Shown piece by piece: positions 8,081 to 16,084 of a stretch of DNA of 64,000 nucleotides. How positions within the stretch are numbered: the stretch's first letter is position 1; the number at the start of each line of letters is the position of its first letter. The notes below the pieces were generated by a model that had not been told where the DNA came from, made no database searches, and was given only the letters and a program-made list of their open reading frames with translations. The position numbers and the translations under genes were made by a program. Origin of the DNA: VXYL01 sp965116345 (GTDB taxonomy: Bacteria; Pseudomonadota; Gammaproteobacteria; Pseudomonadales; Azotimanducaceae). The stretch covers positions 3,720,001 to 3,784,000 of the forward strand of contig OZ220680.1 of the NCBI GenBank assembly GCA_965116345.1, given 5' to 3'.

Positions 8081-9247
8081 ATGGCTTCCGGTCTAAAGAT
8101 CGGCATCGTTGCCGGCGAAGCGTCCGGCGACATCCTGGGCGGACGGTTGATGGCGGCGATCCGCGAACGCCAACCCGAAGTGCACTTCAGCGGCGTCGGC
8201 GGCGACACCATGCTTGCCCAAGGGCTCCAAGCGCTTGCTCCGTTGAGCGCCCTGTCGGTCAACGGCATCAAGGATCCGCTGCTGCGTCTGCCGAGCCTGT
8301 ACCGGTTGTTGCGCCGGCTCGTGGCGCACTTCGTCGACGAGGGGATGGACGTCGTCGTGGGCGTCGACTTCAACGTCTTCAACCTGATGATGGAGCGACG
8401 GGTCCGGCAGCGCGGGATACCCACCGCGCACTACGTCAGCCCGTCGGTCTACTTCTGGCGCCAGGGCCGGGTGAAGCGCATCGTGCGCGCCGCCGACGTG
8501 GTGCTCACGCTGTTTCCCTTCGAACCCGCGTTCTACGAACAGCGAGGCGGTCGGGCGGTATTCGTCGGCCATCCGCTGGCCGACGACATCGGTCTGGACG
8601 ACGGCGCCGACCTCGCCAAGCGGCGCAATCGCGAGGCCCTCGGCATCGAAGCCGAGCGTTGCGTGATCGCGCTCCTGCCGGGTAGCCGCCGCTCGGAGAT
8701 CGCCTTCATGGGGCAGATGTTCCTCGACGCTGCCCGCCACCTCCGCAGCGAGTTCGCGAATCCCCTGTTCCTGGTGCCCACGCCGACGCGGCAGGTCATC
8801 GACGACGTGGAAGGCCTGCTGCGCGTCGATGGCAACGCCACCGGTCTCGACGTGCGCGTGGTCCACGGTCATTCCCGGGAAGTCATCGCCGCCGCCGACA
8901 TGGTGCTTACCAAATCGGGTACGGCCACGCTCGAGACGATGTTCCTGCGTCGGCCCATGGTGGTGGCCTACAAGCTGGGTTCGTTGACCGCGTGGCTGGT
9001 GCGGCGTCTGCAGAAGTCCGACTTCGTCGCCCTGCCGAACATCCTGGCGGGACGTCTATTGGTGCCGGAACTGCTCCAGGAGGATGCCGAGCCCGAGCGC
9101 TTGGCGAAGGCGTTGGTCGGCCAGTACCAGCATGGCCGGTCGGACGGGGAGTACCGCCGCGAGTGTGAACATTGGCACGAGCAACTCCGCCAGGGTGCCG
9201 CAGGCAAGTCGGCCGACGTCGTGTTGGCACTTGCGGAGCACCGATGA
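8081..9247 (+). CDS. lpxB: lipid-A-disaccharide synthase
   Basis: Condenses UDP-2,3-diacylglucosamine with lipid X to form the lipid A disaccharide, at the inner face of the cytoplasmic membrane. 388 aa, normal family length. The GT19 glycosyltransferase begins with the diagnostic GEASGD (residues 12-17). The middle carries PSVYFWRQGR and HPLADD motifs, and the second Rossmann half contains LLPGSRRSEI and the nucleotide-sugar region KSGTATLE. Start ATG 8081, 10 bases after fabZ-lpxA, so it is probably co-transcribed with it. Confidence 0.95.
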   Translation: MASGLKIGIVAGEASGDILGGRLMAAIRERQPEVHFSGVGGDTMLAQGLQALAPLSALSVNGIKDPLLRLPSLYRLLRRLVAHFVDEGMDVVVGVDFNVFNLMMERRVRQRGIPTAHYVSPSVYFWRQGRVKRIVRAADVVLTLFPFEPAFYEQRGGRAVFVGHPLADDIGLDDGADLAKRRNREALGIEAERCVIALLPGSRRSEIAFMGQMFLDAARHLRSEFANPLFLVPTPTRQVIDDVEGLLRVDGNATGLDVRVVHGHSREVIAAADMVLTKSGTATLETMFLRRPMVVAYKLGSLTAWLVRRLQKSDFVALPNILAGRLLVPELLQEDAEPERLAKALVGQYQHGRSDGEYRRECEHWHEQLRQGAAGKSADVVLALAEHR

Positions 9248-9304
9248 GGATGCGGACGGCGCCCAAACCCACCCGTGGCTGCTCGATGCGGCTGGATATC
9301 ACAA

Positions 9305-9343
9305 GCGAACGCGTTCACAAGTGAACGCGTTCACACGTGAACG
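9305..9343 (+). repeat. 16-base-period palindromic direct repeats upstream of rnhB
   Basis: GCGAACGCGTTCAC (9305-9318), GTGAACGCGTTCAC (9321-9334, a perfect 14-base palindrome) and a half copy GTGAACG (9337-9343) start exactly 16 bases apart. They sit in the lpxB-rnhB gap, 50-90 bases before the rnhB start. The spacing and dyad symmetry resemble a multi-site regulator operator, but no promoter is obvious. Confidence 0.75.
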
Positions 9344-9396
9344 GCGACATCGGCCGCCGCTGGCCTTACAATTCTTGCAGTTTCCACGGAGGGGCG

Positions 9397-10038
9397 ATGC
9401 GGGATCTGTTCGGCGAACCGGGTGTGTTGGCGAACGGCGTCGACATCGCCGGCGTCGACGAGGTCGGACGTGGTCCACTGGCCGGCCCGGTGGTCGCCGG
9501 TGCGGTGATTCTCGACCCCGCGCGGCGGATCAAGGGCCTCAAGGATTCCAAGGAACTCGACCCCGACGAGCGTGGCGAACTGGCGGCACTTGTCCGTGAA
9601 CGCGCCATCTCCTGGGCGTTGGGTCGGGCCGAGGTCGCCGAAATCGATCGCATCAACATCCTGCGCGCGACCCTCGTGGCCATGCGCCGCGCCGTGGGGG
9701 CACTCGCTGCGGACGTGCGGGTCGCGTACATCGACGGCAACATGGCGCCGTTGCTGCCGGACTGCGCGGCGGTAACCGTGGTCGGCGGCGATGCCACGGT
9801 GCCGGCGATCAGCGCCGCGTCCATCATCGCCAAGGTCGCCCGAGACCAGGAGATGGTCGCGGCCTCGGCGCACTATCCGGGCTATGGATTCGAGCGTCAC
9901 AAGGGCTACGCCACCGCGTCCCACCTCGCGGCGCTGCGGGATCTTGGACCGACACCTCTGCACCGCCGCTCGTTCGCACCGGTGGCGCAGGCCCATGCAC
10001 GGCAGACCCTGCTGTTCGCGGAAGTGACGCCGTCGTGA
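9397..10038 (+). CDS. rnhB: ribonuclease HII
   Basis: Removes RNA from RNA-DNA hybrids and misincorporated ribonucleotides. ATG 9397 is preferred over an upstream in-frame GTG (9337) because GGAGGGG lies directly before it (9388-9394) and the upstream segment has no family similarity. The 213-aa product has the RNase HII signature DEVGRGPLAGPV from residue 21, with catalytic Asp21 and Glu22, a later Asp in YIDGN, and the SAASIIAKVARD segment. Its stop TGA overlaps the dnaE GTG start, which suggests translational coupling. Confidence 0.95.
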   Translation: MRDLFGEPGVLANGVDIAGVDEVGRGPLAGPVVAGAVILDPARRIKGLKDSKELDPDERGELAALVRERAISWALGRAEVAEIDRINILRATLVAMRRAVGALAADVRVAYIDGNMAPLLPDCAAVTVVGGDATVPAISAASIIAKVARDQEMVAASAHYPGYGFERHKGYATASHLAALRDLGPTPLHRRSFAPVAQAHARQTLLFAEVTPS

Positions 10039-13000
10039 GCGAAGTCGAACTCGAAGAACGGTCCGAGTCGCTGGTCGAAGACGATCGCGCGCCCGAGGCG
10101 GTCGCGCACTACCAGACCGGCGACGAGGTGGCGACCTGCGCGTTCGTTCATCTCGCCGTGCACAGCGAGTACTCCATCAGCGACGGCTTGGTCAAGGTCA
10201 AGGATCTGGCGGCGCGGGTGTCGGAATTCGGCATGCCGGCGGTGGCGCTCACGGACCGGGCGAACCTGTTCGGGCTGGTGAAGTTCTACAAGGCGTGTCG
10301 TGAAGCCGGCGTCAAGGCACTGGTCGGCGCCGACATCGACTACGAGGATGCCGTGGCGGGTGCCGGTCTGTGCCGGGTTCTGGTGGCTTCCAAGACGGGC
10401 TACGGCAACCTGCTGCGTCTCGTGTCGGCGGCCTATACGGCTTTCTCGTCGGAACAGGGCGGGCTGCCGACATCGGAACTTGCCGCACCCCACGGACGGG
10501 TGACCCGACAGGATGTCCTGGACGCATCCGAGGGGCTGATTGTGCTGATCGGTGCCGGGAGCGATGTCGGTGCCGCCTTGAAGCGACGGGACGAGGAGGC
10601 GGCCCGACAGCGGTTGGCGGAGTGGCGCCATGCGTTCGGAGACCGGCTCTATCTCGAGGTGGTGCGCGCCGGTCGTCCGGGGGATGACCCGTTCGTCGTC
10701 GACGCCGTGCAGCTTGCGGCCGAGCAGGGCATCCCCCTGGTGGCAACCAACGACGTGCGCTTTCTCGACCGGGACGACTTCGAAGCGCACGAGACCCGGG
10801 TGTGCATCCAGGAAGGCCGGGTGCTGGACGACTCGCGTCGCGAACGGCGCTACCGCGAGGAGCAGTACCTGCGCAGTCCCGCCGAGATGCTGGCGCTGTT
10901 CGCCGACCTGCCCGAAGCTCTTGAAAACACGGTGGAGATCGCCAAGCGCTGCAGCTGCGAAATCGAGTTGGGCAAGCACCATCTGCCGCATCCGCCGGTA
11001 CCCAAGGATCGCTCGGAGGAGGCGCTGCTCGACCAGCGCAGCCGCGCCGGCCTGCAACGCCATCTCGAGCAGTTGGCCCCGTCCGAGGACGATCTGGACG
11101 TCGCGCGCTACCGGGACCGTCTGGACTACGAACTCGGCATCGTCAACGAGATGGGCTTCGCGGGGTACTTCCTCATCGTCGAGGAGTTCGTCAACTGGGC
11201 CCGGGACAACGGCGTTCCGGTGGGCTGCCGGGGTTCCGGCGCGGCCTCTCTCGTGGCCTTCTGCCTCGGCATCACCGACCTCGACCCGCTCCGCTACGAC
11301 CTGTTGTTCGAACGCCTGCTCAATCCCGAGCGCGTGTCCATGCCGGACTTCGACATCGACTTCTGCATGGAGCGCCGGGAGGAGGTGCTGCACCACGTCG
11401 CCGAACTCTACGGCCACGACGCGGTGAGCCAGATCGTCACCTTCGGCACGATGGCCGCGAAGGCCGTGGTGCGCGACGTGGCGCGGGTGCAGGACAAGCC
11501 GTTCGGGCTGGCGGATCGGCTGTCGAAGTTGATTCCGTTCGAAGTCGGCATGACGCTCGCCAAGGCCATGGACGGCGAGGAGGAGTTGCGCAACTTCGTT
11601 GCCGAAAACGAGGACGCGCAGGAAATCATGGACATGGCGTACCGGCTCGAAGGCACCGTGCGCAACGTCGGCAAGCATGCCGGCGGGGTGGTCATCGCGC
11701 CGACCGCGCTGACCGACTTCGTCCCGCTCTACGCGGATCACGCGGGCGGAGCCGTGGTGTCCCAGTTCGACCTCTACGACGTGGAGGAAGCCGGGCTGGT
11801 GAAGTTCGACTTCCTAGGCTTGAAGACGCTCACGATCATCGACTGGGCGGTGGCGGCGATCAACGCCGACCGCGTGGCCGCCGGCGAAGGCCCGCTCGAC
11901 ATCAAGCATTTGCCCCTCGGCGATCCCAACACCTACGAGTTCCTCAAACGTGCGAAGACGACGGCGATCTTCCAGCTCGAATCGGACGGCATGAAGGAAC
12001 TGATCGCCCGCCTGCAGCCGGATTCCATCGAAGACATCATCGCCCTGGTAGCGCTCTTCCGCCCTGGACCGCTGCAGTCCGGCGCAGTGGAGGACTACAT
12101 CGGCCGCAAGCACGGCCGGTCGCCGGTCCGCTATCCGCACTCCGCCCTGGAAGGAGCGCTCTCCAGTACCTACGGGGTGTTCCTCTACCAGGAACAGGTA
12201 ATGACCATGGCCCAGCTTCTCGCCGGGTTCACCTTGGGCCAGGCCGACCTGCTGCGCCGCGCCATGGCCAAGAAGAAGCCCGAGGAAATGGTCGAGATGC
12301 GCACCATGTTCCTCGAAGGCACCCGTGGTCAGGGCGTCGACGACCGAATTGCCAACGACATCTTCGACCAGGTGGAGAAGTTCGCCGGCTACGCGTTCCC
12401 GAAGGCGCATTCCGCCAGCTACGCGCTGCTGACCTTCCGCACGGCGTACCTCAAGGCCCACTATCCGGCGCACTTCATGTCCGCCGTGCTGTCGGCGGAC
12501 ATGCAGAACATCGACAAGGTCGTCACCCTCGTCGACGAGGTGCGGCGCATGGAGATCGGGGTGCTGCCGCCCGACGTCAACGAGAGCGAGTTCCGCTTCC
12601 GCGCCATCGGCGGCGGCATCCGCTACGGCCTCGGCGCGGTTCGCGGTCTCGGTGCGGGCCCGGTGGAGGCGATCGTCGAGGAACGCGAGCGCGACGGTCC
12701 CTTCCAAAGCATCGACGACTTCTGCCACCGCGTCGATTCGCGGCGGGCCAACAAGCGCGTTCTCGAGGCCCTCGTTCGTTCGGGCGCGATGGACTCCTTC
12801 GCCCGGGACGACGAGGATGCGGACGCGGTGCGGGCGCGGCTGATGGACGAGTTGCCCGCCGCCGTGCAGGGTGCCGAACAGTCGGCCCGCGATGCGCAAC
12901 TGGCCATCGACGACATGTTCGGCGGGGTGCCGGAACCCACCCGTGTCGCGGCGCAGCGCACGATCCGTCCGCTCACTGCCCACGAACGACTCGACGGCGA

Positions 13001-13616
13001 GAGGGACACCCTCGGGTTATACCTGACCGGCCATCCGGTGGACGACCACTTGGCCGAAATTCGCTTGTTCTGCCCCACCGAGATCGGCCATCTGCGCGCC
13101 CAGGAGGGGGTTCAGAAGGCCGCCGGCGTGGTGGTCTCCAGCCGCACCAGGCGAGGACGGCGGGGCACGATGGGCTTTGTCGAGTTGGACGACAAGAGCG
13201 GGCGCATCGAAATCAACGTCTTTGGCGAGGTCTACGAGCAGAACCGCACCAAGCTCGAGAAGGACGCGGTCCTGGTGGTCGAGGGAACCGTTCAACGCGA
13301 CGAATACACCCAGGGCCTGAAGCTTAGGGCCGAGCGGATCATGACGCTGACCGAGGCGCGCACCCGGCGTGCCAACGGTATCGTCGTCCGGCTCGCCCAC
13401 GACGCCGCGGGCGACATCGTCGAGGGCCTGAAGCGCACTCTCGCGCGCCACGCGAATGGCAGGGGCTCGCAGGTGGTGATCGACTACGTCGCCGCGAGCG
13501 CTTGCGGGCGGGTAGAGCTCGGCGATGCGTGGCGCGTCGACGCCAGCGACGCGCTACTCGCCGAACTGCGCGACGACCTCGGGGCGAGCGCCGTTTCCGT
13601 GGACTATGGTCGATAA
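10035..13616 (+). CDS. dnaE: DNA polymerase III subunit alpha
   Basis: Replicative polymerase. 1193 aa, slightly longer than E. coli DnaE (1160) because of an acidic N-terminal extension of about 35 residues before the PHP domain, which starts HLAVHSEYSISDG. Palm motifs include the catalytic PDFDIDF at about residues 437-443. Finger, beta-binding, helix-hairpin-helix and OB-fold (about 1020-1100) regions follow in order. GTG 10035 overlaps the rnhB stop. accA normally follows dnaE in Gammaproteobacteria; here tilS overlaps the end of dnaE directly. Confidence 0.96.
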   Translation: MSEVELEERSESLVEDDRAPEAVAHYQTGDEVATCAFVHLAVHSEYSISDGLVKVKDLAARVSEFGMPAVALTDRANLFGLVKFYKACREAGVKALVGADIDYEDAVAGAGLCRVLVASKTGYGNLLRLVSAAYTAFSSEQGGLPTSELAAPHGRVTRQDVLDASEGLIVLIGAGSDVGAALKRRDEEAARQRLAEWRHAFGDRLYLEVVRAGRPGDDPFVVDAVQLAAEQGIPLVATNDVRFLDRDDFEAHETRVCIQEGRVLDDSRRERRYREEQYLRSPAEMLALFADLPEALENTVEIAKRCSCEIELGKHHLPHPPVPKDRSEEALLDQRSRAGLQRHLEQLAPSEDDLDVARYRDRLDYELGIVNEMGFAGYFLIVEEFVNWARDNGVPVGCRGSGAASLVAFCLGITDLDPLRYDLLFERLLNPERVSMPDFDIDFCMERREEVLHHVAELYGHDAVSQIVTFGTMAAKAVVRDVARVQDKPFGLADRLSKLIPFEVGMTLAKAMDGEEELRNFVAENEDAQEIMDMAYRLEGTVRNVGKHAGGVVIAPTALTDFVPLYADHAGGAVVSQFDLYDVEEAGLVKFDFLGLKTLTIIDWAVAAINADRVAAGEGPLDIKHLPLGDPNTYEFLKRAKTTAIFQLESDGMKELIARLQPDSIEDIIALVALFRPGPLQSGAVEDYIGRKHGRSPVRYPHSALEGALSSTYGVFLYQEQVMTMAQLLAGFTLGQADLLRRAMAKKKPEEMVEMRTMFLEGTRGQGVDDRIANDIFDQVEKFAGYAFPKAHSASYALLTFRTAYLKAHYPAHFMSAVLSADMQNIDKVVTLVDEVRRMEIGVLPPDVNESEFRFRAIGGGIRYGLGAVRGLGAGPVEAIVEERERDGPFQSIDDFCHRVDSRRANKRVLEALVRSGAMDSFARDDEDADAVRARLMDELPAAVQGAEQSARDAQLAIDDMFGGVPEPTRVAAQRTIRPLTAHERLDGERDTLGLYLTGHPVDDHLAEIRLFCPTEIGHLRAQEGVQKAAGVVVSSRTRRGRRGTMGFVELDDKSGRIEINVFGEVYEQNRTKLEKDAVLVVEGTVQRDEYTQGLKLRAERIMTLTEARTRRANGIVVRLAHDAAGDIVEGLKRTLARHANGRGSQVVIDYVAASACGRVELGDAWRVDASDALLAELRDDLGASAVSVDYGR

Positions 13617-14826
13617 GGTCAACGCCGCACTCGAGTCCTCGGCACCGCTCCGCCCCTTCTTCGACAACACCGCGGAATCCACCCTCTGGATCGCTTTCAG
13701 CGGCGGCGTCGACTCCACGGTGCTGTTGCACGCGCTCAAGCACGTTCGCCGGGCCTTGGCCGTTCACGTCGACCATGGGCTCGTTGCCGAGGCCCGGGAC
13801 TGGGTACGCCACTGTTCGGCCGTTGCCGCTGAGGTGGGTGTCCCCATCGTGCGTCGATCGGTGCATGTGGATGCCGAAGGCAGTCGCGAAGGGGCCGCGC
13901 GGGCCGCGCGCTACCGGGTGTGGCGTGCGTTGCTCAAGCCCGCTGACGTGCTCGTCCTCGGCCACCACGCGGACGACCAGGCGGAGACCCGGGTGTGGCA
14001 GCTTCTCACCGGGCGCGAGCCGGGCGGCATGCCGGCGGAACGACCGCTCGGTGCCGGACGCCTGGTGCGGCCGCTGCTGGGCATCCGCCGGCGCGAGATC
14101 CTCGACTACGCCGAACGTCACGGCCTGCATTGGATCGAAGATCCCTCCAACGCCGACCTCGCGATCGACCGCAACCGCATCCGCAGCGAGGTGATGCCGC
14201 GTCTCGAAGCACGCCACCCGGGTGCCGTGGAGCGTCTCGCCACCCCCCGGCGTGCGCCTGCGGACCGCTTGGCGCCGTTGCCGTCGGTCGATGTGGACGA
14301 ACGAAACGTCGAAGCGTGGCTGCTCGCGGGCGGCCTGCCGGTGTCCGCGGCCGCGACTGCCGAGATTCGTCGCCAGAACACCGCCGCCCGGGACCGCAAC
14401 CCGCGGGTGCACCTCGTGCCCGGGGTGGATGCATGGCGCTACGCCGGCGCCTGGCATTGTGTTCGCGAGTGTGATGCACCGCCGCTGAAGGAGTCGCTGA
14501 CCGCGGGGCAGAGTCTCGAACTCTCCACGGGGGCGTTGACCTGGCGGCGGGGCCGTGGGCTACGCACCGACCTCGCGCTGTCGCTGCGATTTCGCACCGG
14601 TGGCGAGCGCCTGCGACCGGACGGCCGCAACGTCACCAAGACGGTGAAGGCCTTGTTCCAAGAGGCGCACGTCGCGCCTTGGCAACGGCCCGGCTGGCCG
14701 TTGCTCTACGCCGATGATCGGCTCGTCGCGGTCCCGGGTCTGGCGGTCGCCGCCGGGGCCGCGGTGGATGACGGACTCGTACCGCGTTGGAGTCCCGTAG
14801 GGTCGTTGCGATCGGCGTCCGCGTAG
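13606..14826 (+). CDS. tilS: tRNA(Ile)-lysidine synthetase
   Basis: Modifies the wobble C of the minor tRNA-Ile (CAU) to lysidine so that it reads AUA. ATG 13606 overlaps the last 11 bases of dnaE and gives a compact N-terminus. The PP-loop ATPase motif SGGVDS is at residues 32-37. A GHHADDQAET segment and the DYAERHGLHWIEDPSN motif follow, then the TilS C-terminal domain (about 330-400). 406 aa, slightly short for the family (E. coli 432), mainly in the linker after residue 205. Last + strand gene of this block; it converges on prs. Confidence 0.92.
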   Translation: MVDKVNAALESSAPLRPFFDNTAESTLWIAFSGGVDSTVLLHALKHVRRALAVHVDHGLVAEARDWVRHCSAVAAEVGVPIVRRSVHVDAEGSREGAARAARYRVWRALLKPADVLVLGHHADDQAETRVWQLLTGREPGGMPAERPLGAGRLVRPLLGIRRREILDYAERHGLHWIEDPSNADLAIDRNRIRSEVMPRLEARHPGAVERLATPRRAPADRLAPLPSVDVDERNVEAWLLAGGLPVSAAATAEIRRQNTAARDRNPRVHLVPGVDAWRYAGAWHCVRECDAPPLKESLTAGQSLELSTGALTWRRGRGLRTDLALSLRFRTGGERLRPDGRNVTKTVKALFQEAHVAPWQRPGWPLLYADDRLVAVPGLAVAAGAAVDDGLVPRWSPVGSLRSASA

Positions 14827-14925
14827 ACTACGCGGTGGTCCATGTGCCGGGCCGGTACATGCCGAGGGCGCGCCCGGGCTCGCTTCCATGGAACGAATTC
14901 GCAACCCGTTGAATTGCCTGACACC

Positions 14926-15008
14926 CGTAGCGGCGACCCTTGTGGTCGCCCGCATCAAAATCGTGCGGTGTCGCGCGCAACGGGACGGGACAAGCCCGTC
15001 CCCTACGG
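14926..15008. repeat. REP-like hairpin pair
   Basis: Left unit CGTAGCGGCGACCC...TTGTGGTCGCCCG (14926-14952) is a hairpin of the CTTGT-loop family. The right unit (14981-15008) is inverted and belongs to a related variant (GGGACAAGCCCGTCCC core, ending CCCTACGG). Together they form a REPIN-like inverted pair in the 288-base gap between convergent tilS and prs. I see no gene in the rest of that gap. Confidence 0.75.
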
Positions 15009-15114
15009 CCCGCTGTTCCCTGCGCGTCCGCGCCCCGACCCCGGGGTGGGAACATCCATGGAACCAATGCGCCGTTTGTTGCTCGGCAGCGACGCCGCTA
15101 CGCGGTCACGTCTC

Positions 15115-16074
15115 CTACGCGAACAACTCGCCGACGCTCTCGCCCGTGTGGATGCGGCGGATGGCCTCCGCCAACAGCGGCGCAACCGAAAGTACCGTCA
15201 TCTTGTCCAGGCGCTTTTCGGGTGCCACGTCGACGGTGTTGGTGACGGTCAGCGTCTCGATGGTCGGATCGGCCATGTTGGTGATCGCATCGCCCACCAG
15301 GACGCCGTGGGTCGCGCCGGCGATGACGCGGCGGACGCCGGCCTGGGTGAGTGTGCGCGCCGTCTCGGCCATGGTGCCGCCGGTGGAGATCTCGTCCTCG
15401 AAGACGATGGCGTCCTTGTCCCGTACGTCGCCGACCACGTGCCCTTGGCGTACTTCGGTGTCGCTGACCCGGCGCTTGTCGATGATCGCCAGCGGTAGGC
15501 CGAGGCGGGTGGCGAACTTGCCGGCACGCTTGGCGCCGCCGGCGTCCGAGGCGACGATCACCGCGTTGTCCATGTCGCAGGTCTTCATGATGTGATCAGC
15601 GACGATGGGAATGGCCGTCAGGTGGTCGACGGGAATACTGAAGAAGCCGTGCACCTGTTCGGCATGCAGGTCCATGGTGAGCACGCGGTGGGCGCCGGCC
15701 GTCTGCAGCAGGTCGGCGATGAGGCGACCGGCGATGGAGATGCGTGGCGCGTCCTTCTTGTCGGATCGGGCGTAGGAGAAGTACGGAATCACGGCGGTGA
15801 TACGCCGCGCGGAGGCGCTGCGCAGGGCATCCAGCGTTATCAGCAGTTCCAGGATGCGGTCGCTGGCCGGTTCGGTGAACGCCTGCACCACGAACGTATC
15901 CCGTTCACGCACGTTTTCGTCGATCTGCACGGAAAGGTTGTCGTTGGAATAGCGCGAGATGGTCAGGCTGCTGCGCTCGATGCCCAGGCAACGGCAGATC
16001 TCGTCGGTCAGACCCGGATTGGATCGGCACGCGAAGACGCGTAGTTCGTCGTTCATGCCCGATGCTTGTGCCAT
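15115..16074 (-). CDS. prs: ribose-phosphate pyrophosphokinase
   Basis: Makes PRPP from ribose 5-phosphate and ATP for nucleotide, His and Trp synthesis. 319 aa, full length. It shows the N-terminal FACRSNPGL segment, the flexible-loop region YARSDKK, the catalytic DLHAEQVHGFF segment, and the PRPP loop FEDEISTGGT. That loop departs from the usual DDxxxTGGT: the first acidic pair is ED and the third position is Glu. The start 16074 is supported by AAGAGGA five bases upstream; an internal Met at residue 7 is the alternative. Ten bases downstream of valS, so last gene of pepA-holC-valS-prs. Confidence 0.92.
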   Translation of the reverse strand: MAQASGMNDELRVFACRSNPGLTDEICRCLGIERSSLTISRYSNDNLSVQIDENVRERDTFVVQAFTEPASDRILELLITLDALRSASARRITAVIPYFSYARSDKKDAPRISIAGRLIADLLQTAGAHRVLTMDLHAEQVHGFFSIPVDHLTAIPIVADHIMKTCDMDNAVIVASDAGGAKRAGKFATRLGLPLAIIDKRRVSDTEVRQGHVVGDVRDKDAIVFEDEISTGGTMAETARTLTQAGVRRVIAGATHGVLVGDAITNMADPTIETLTVTNTVDVAPEKRLDKMTVLSVAPLLAEAIRRIHTGESVGELFA

Positions 16075-16084
16075 GTCGATCCTC

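Noticed and set aside
9337..9396. rnhB start at GTG 9337
   Set aside because: Would place repeat sequence in the protein; ATG 9397 has a strong ribosome site and matches family N-termini.
10035..13616. Long antisense frames inside dnaE (for example 9906-11741 and 11814-12983)
   Set aside because: Mirror of dnaE codon bias; no motif.
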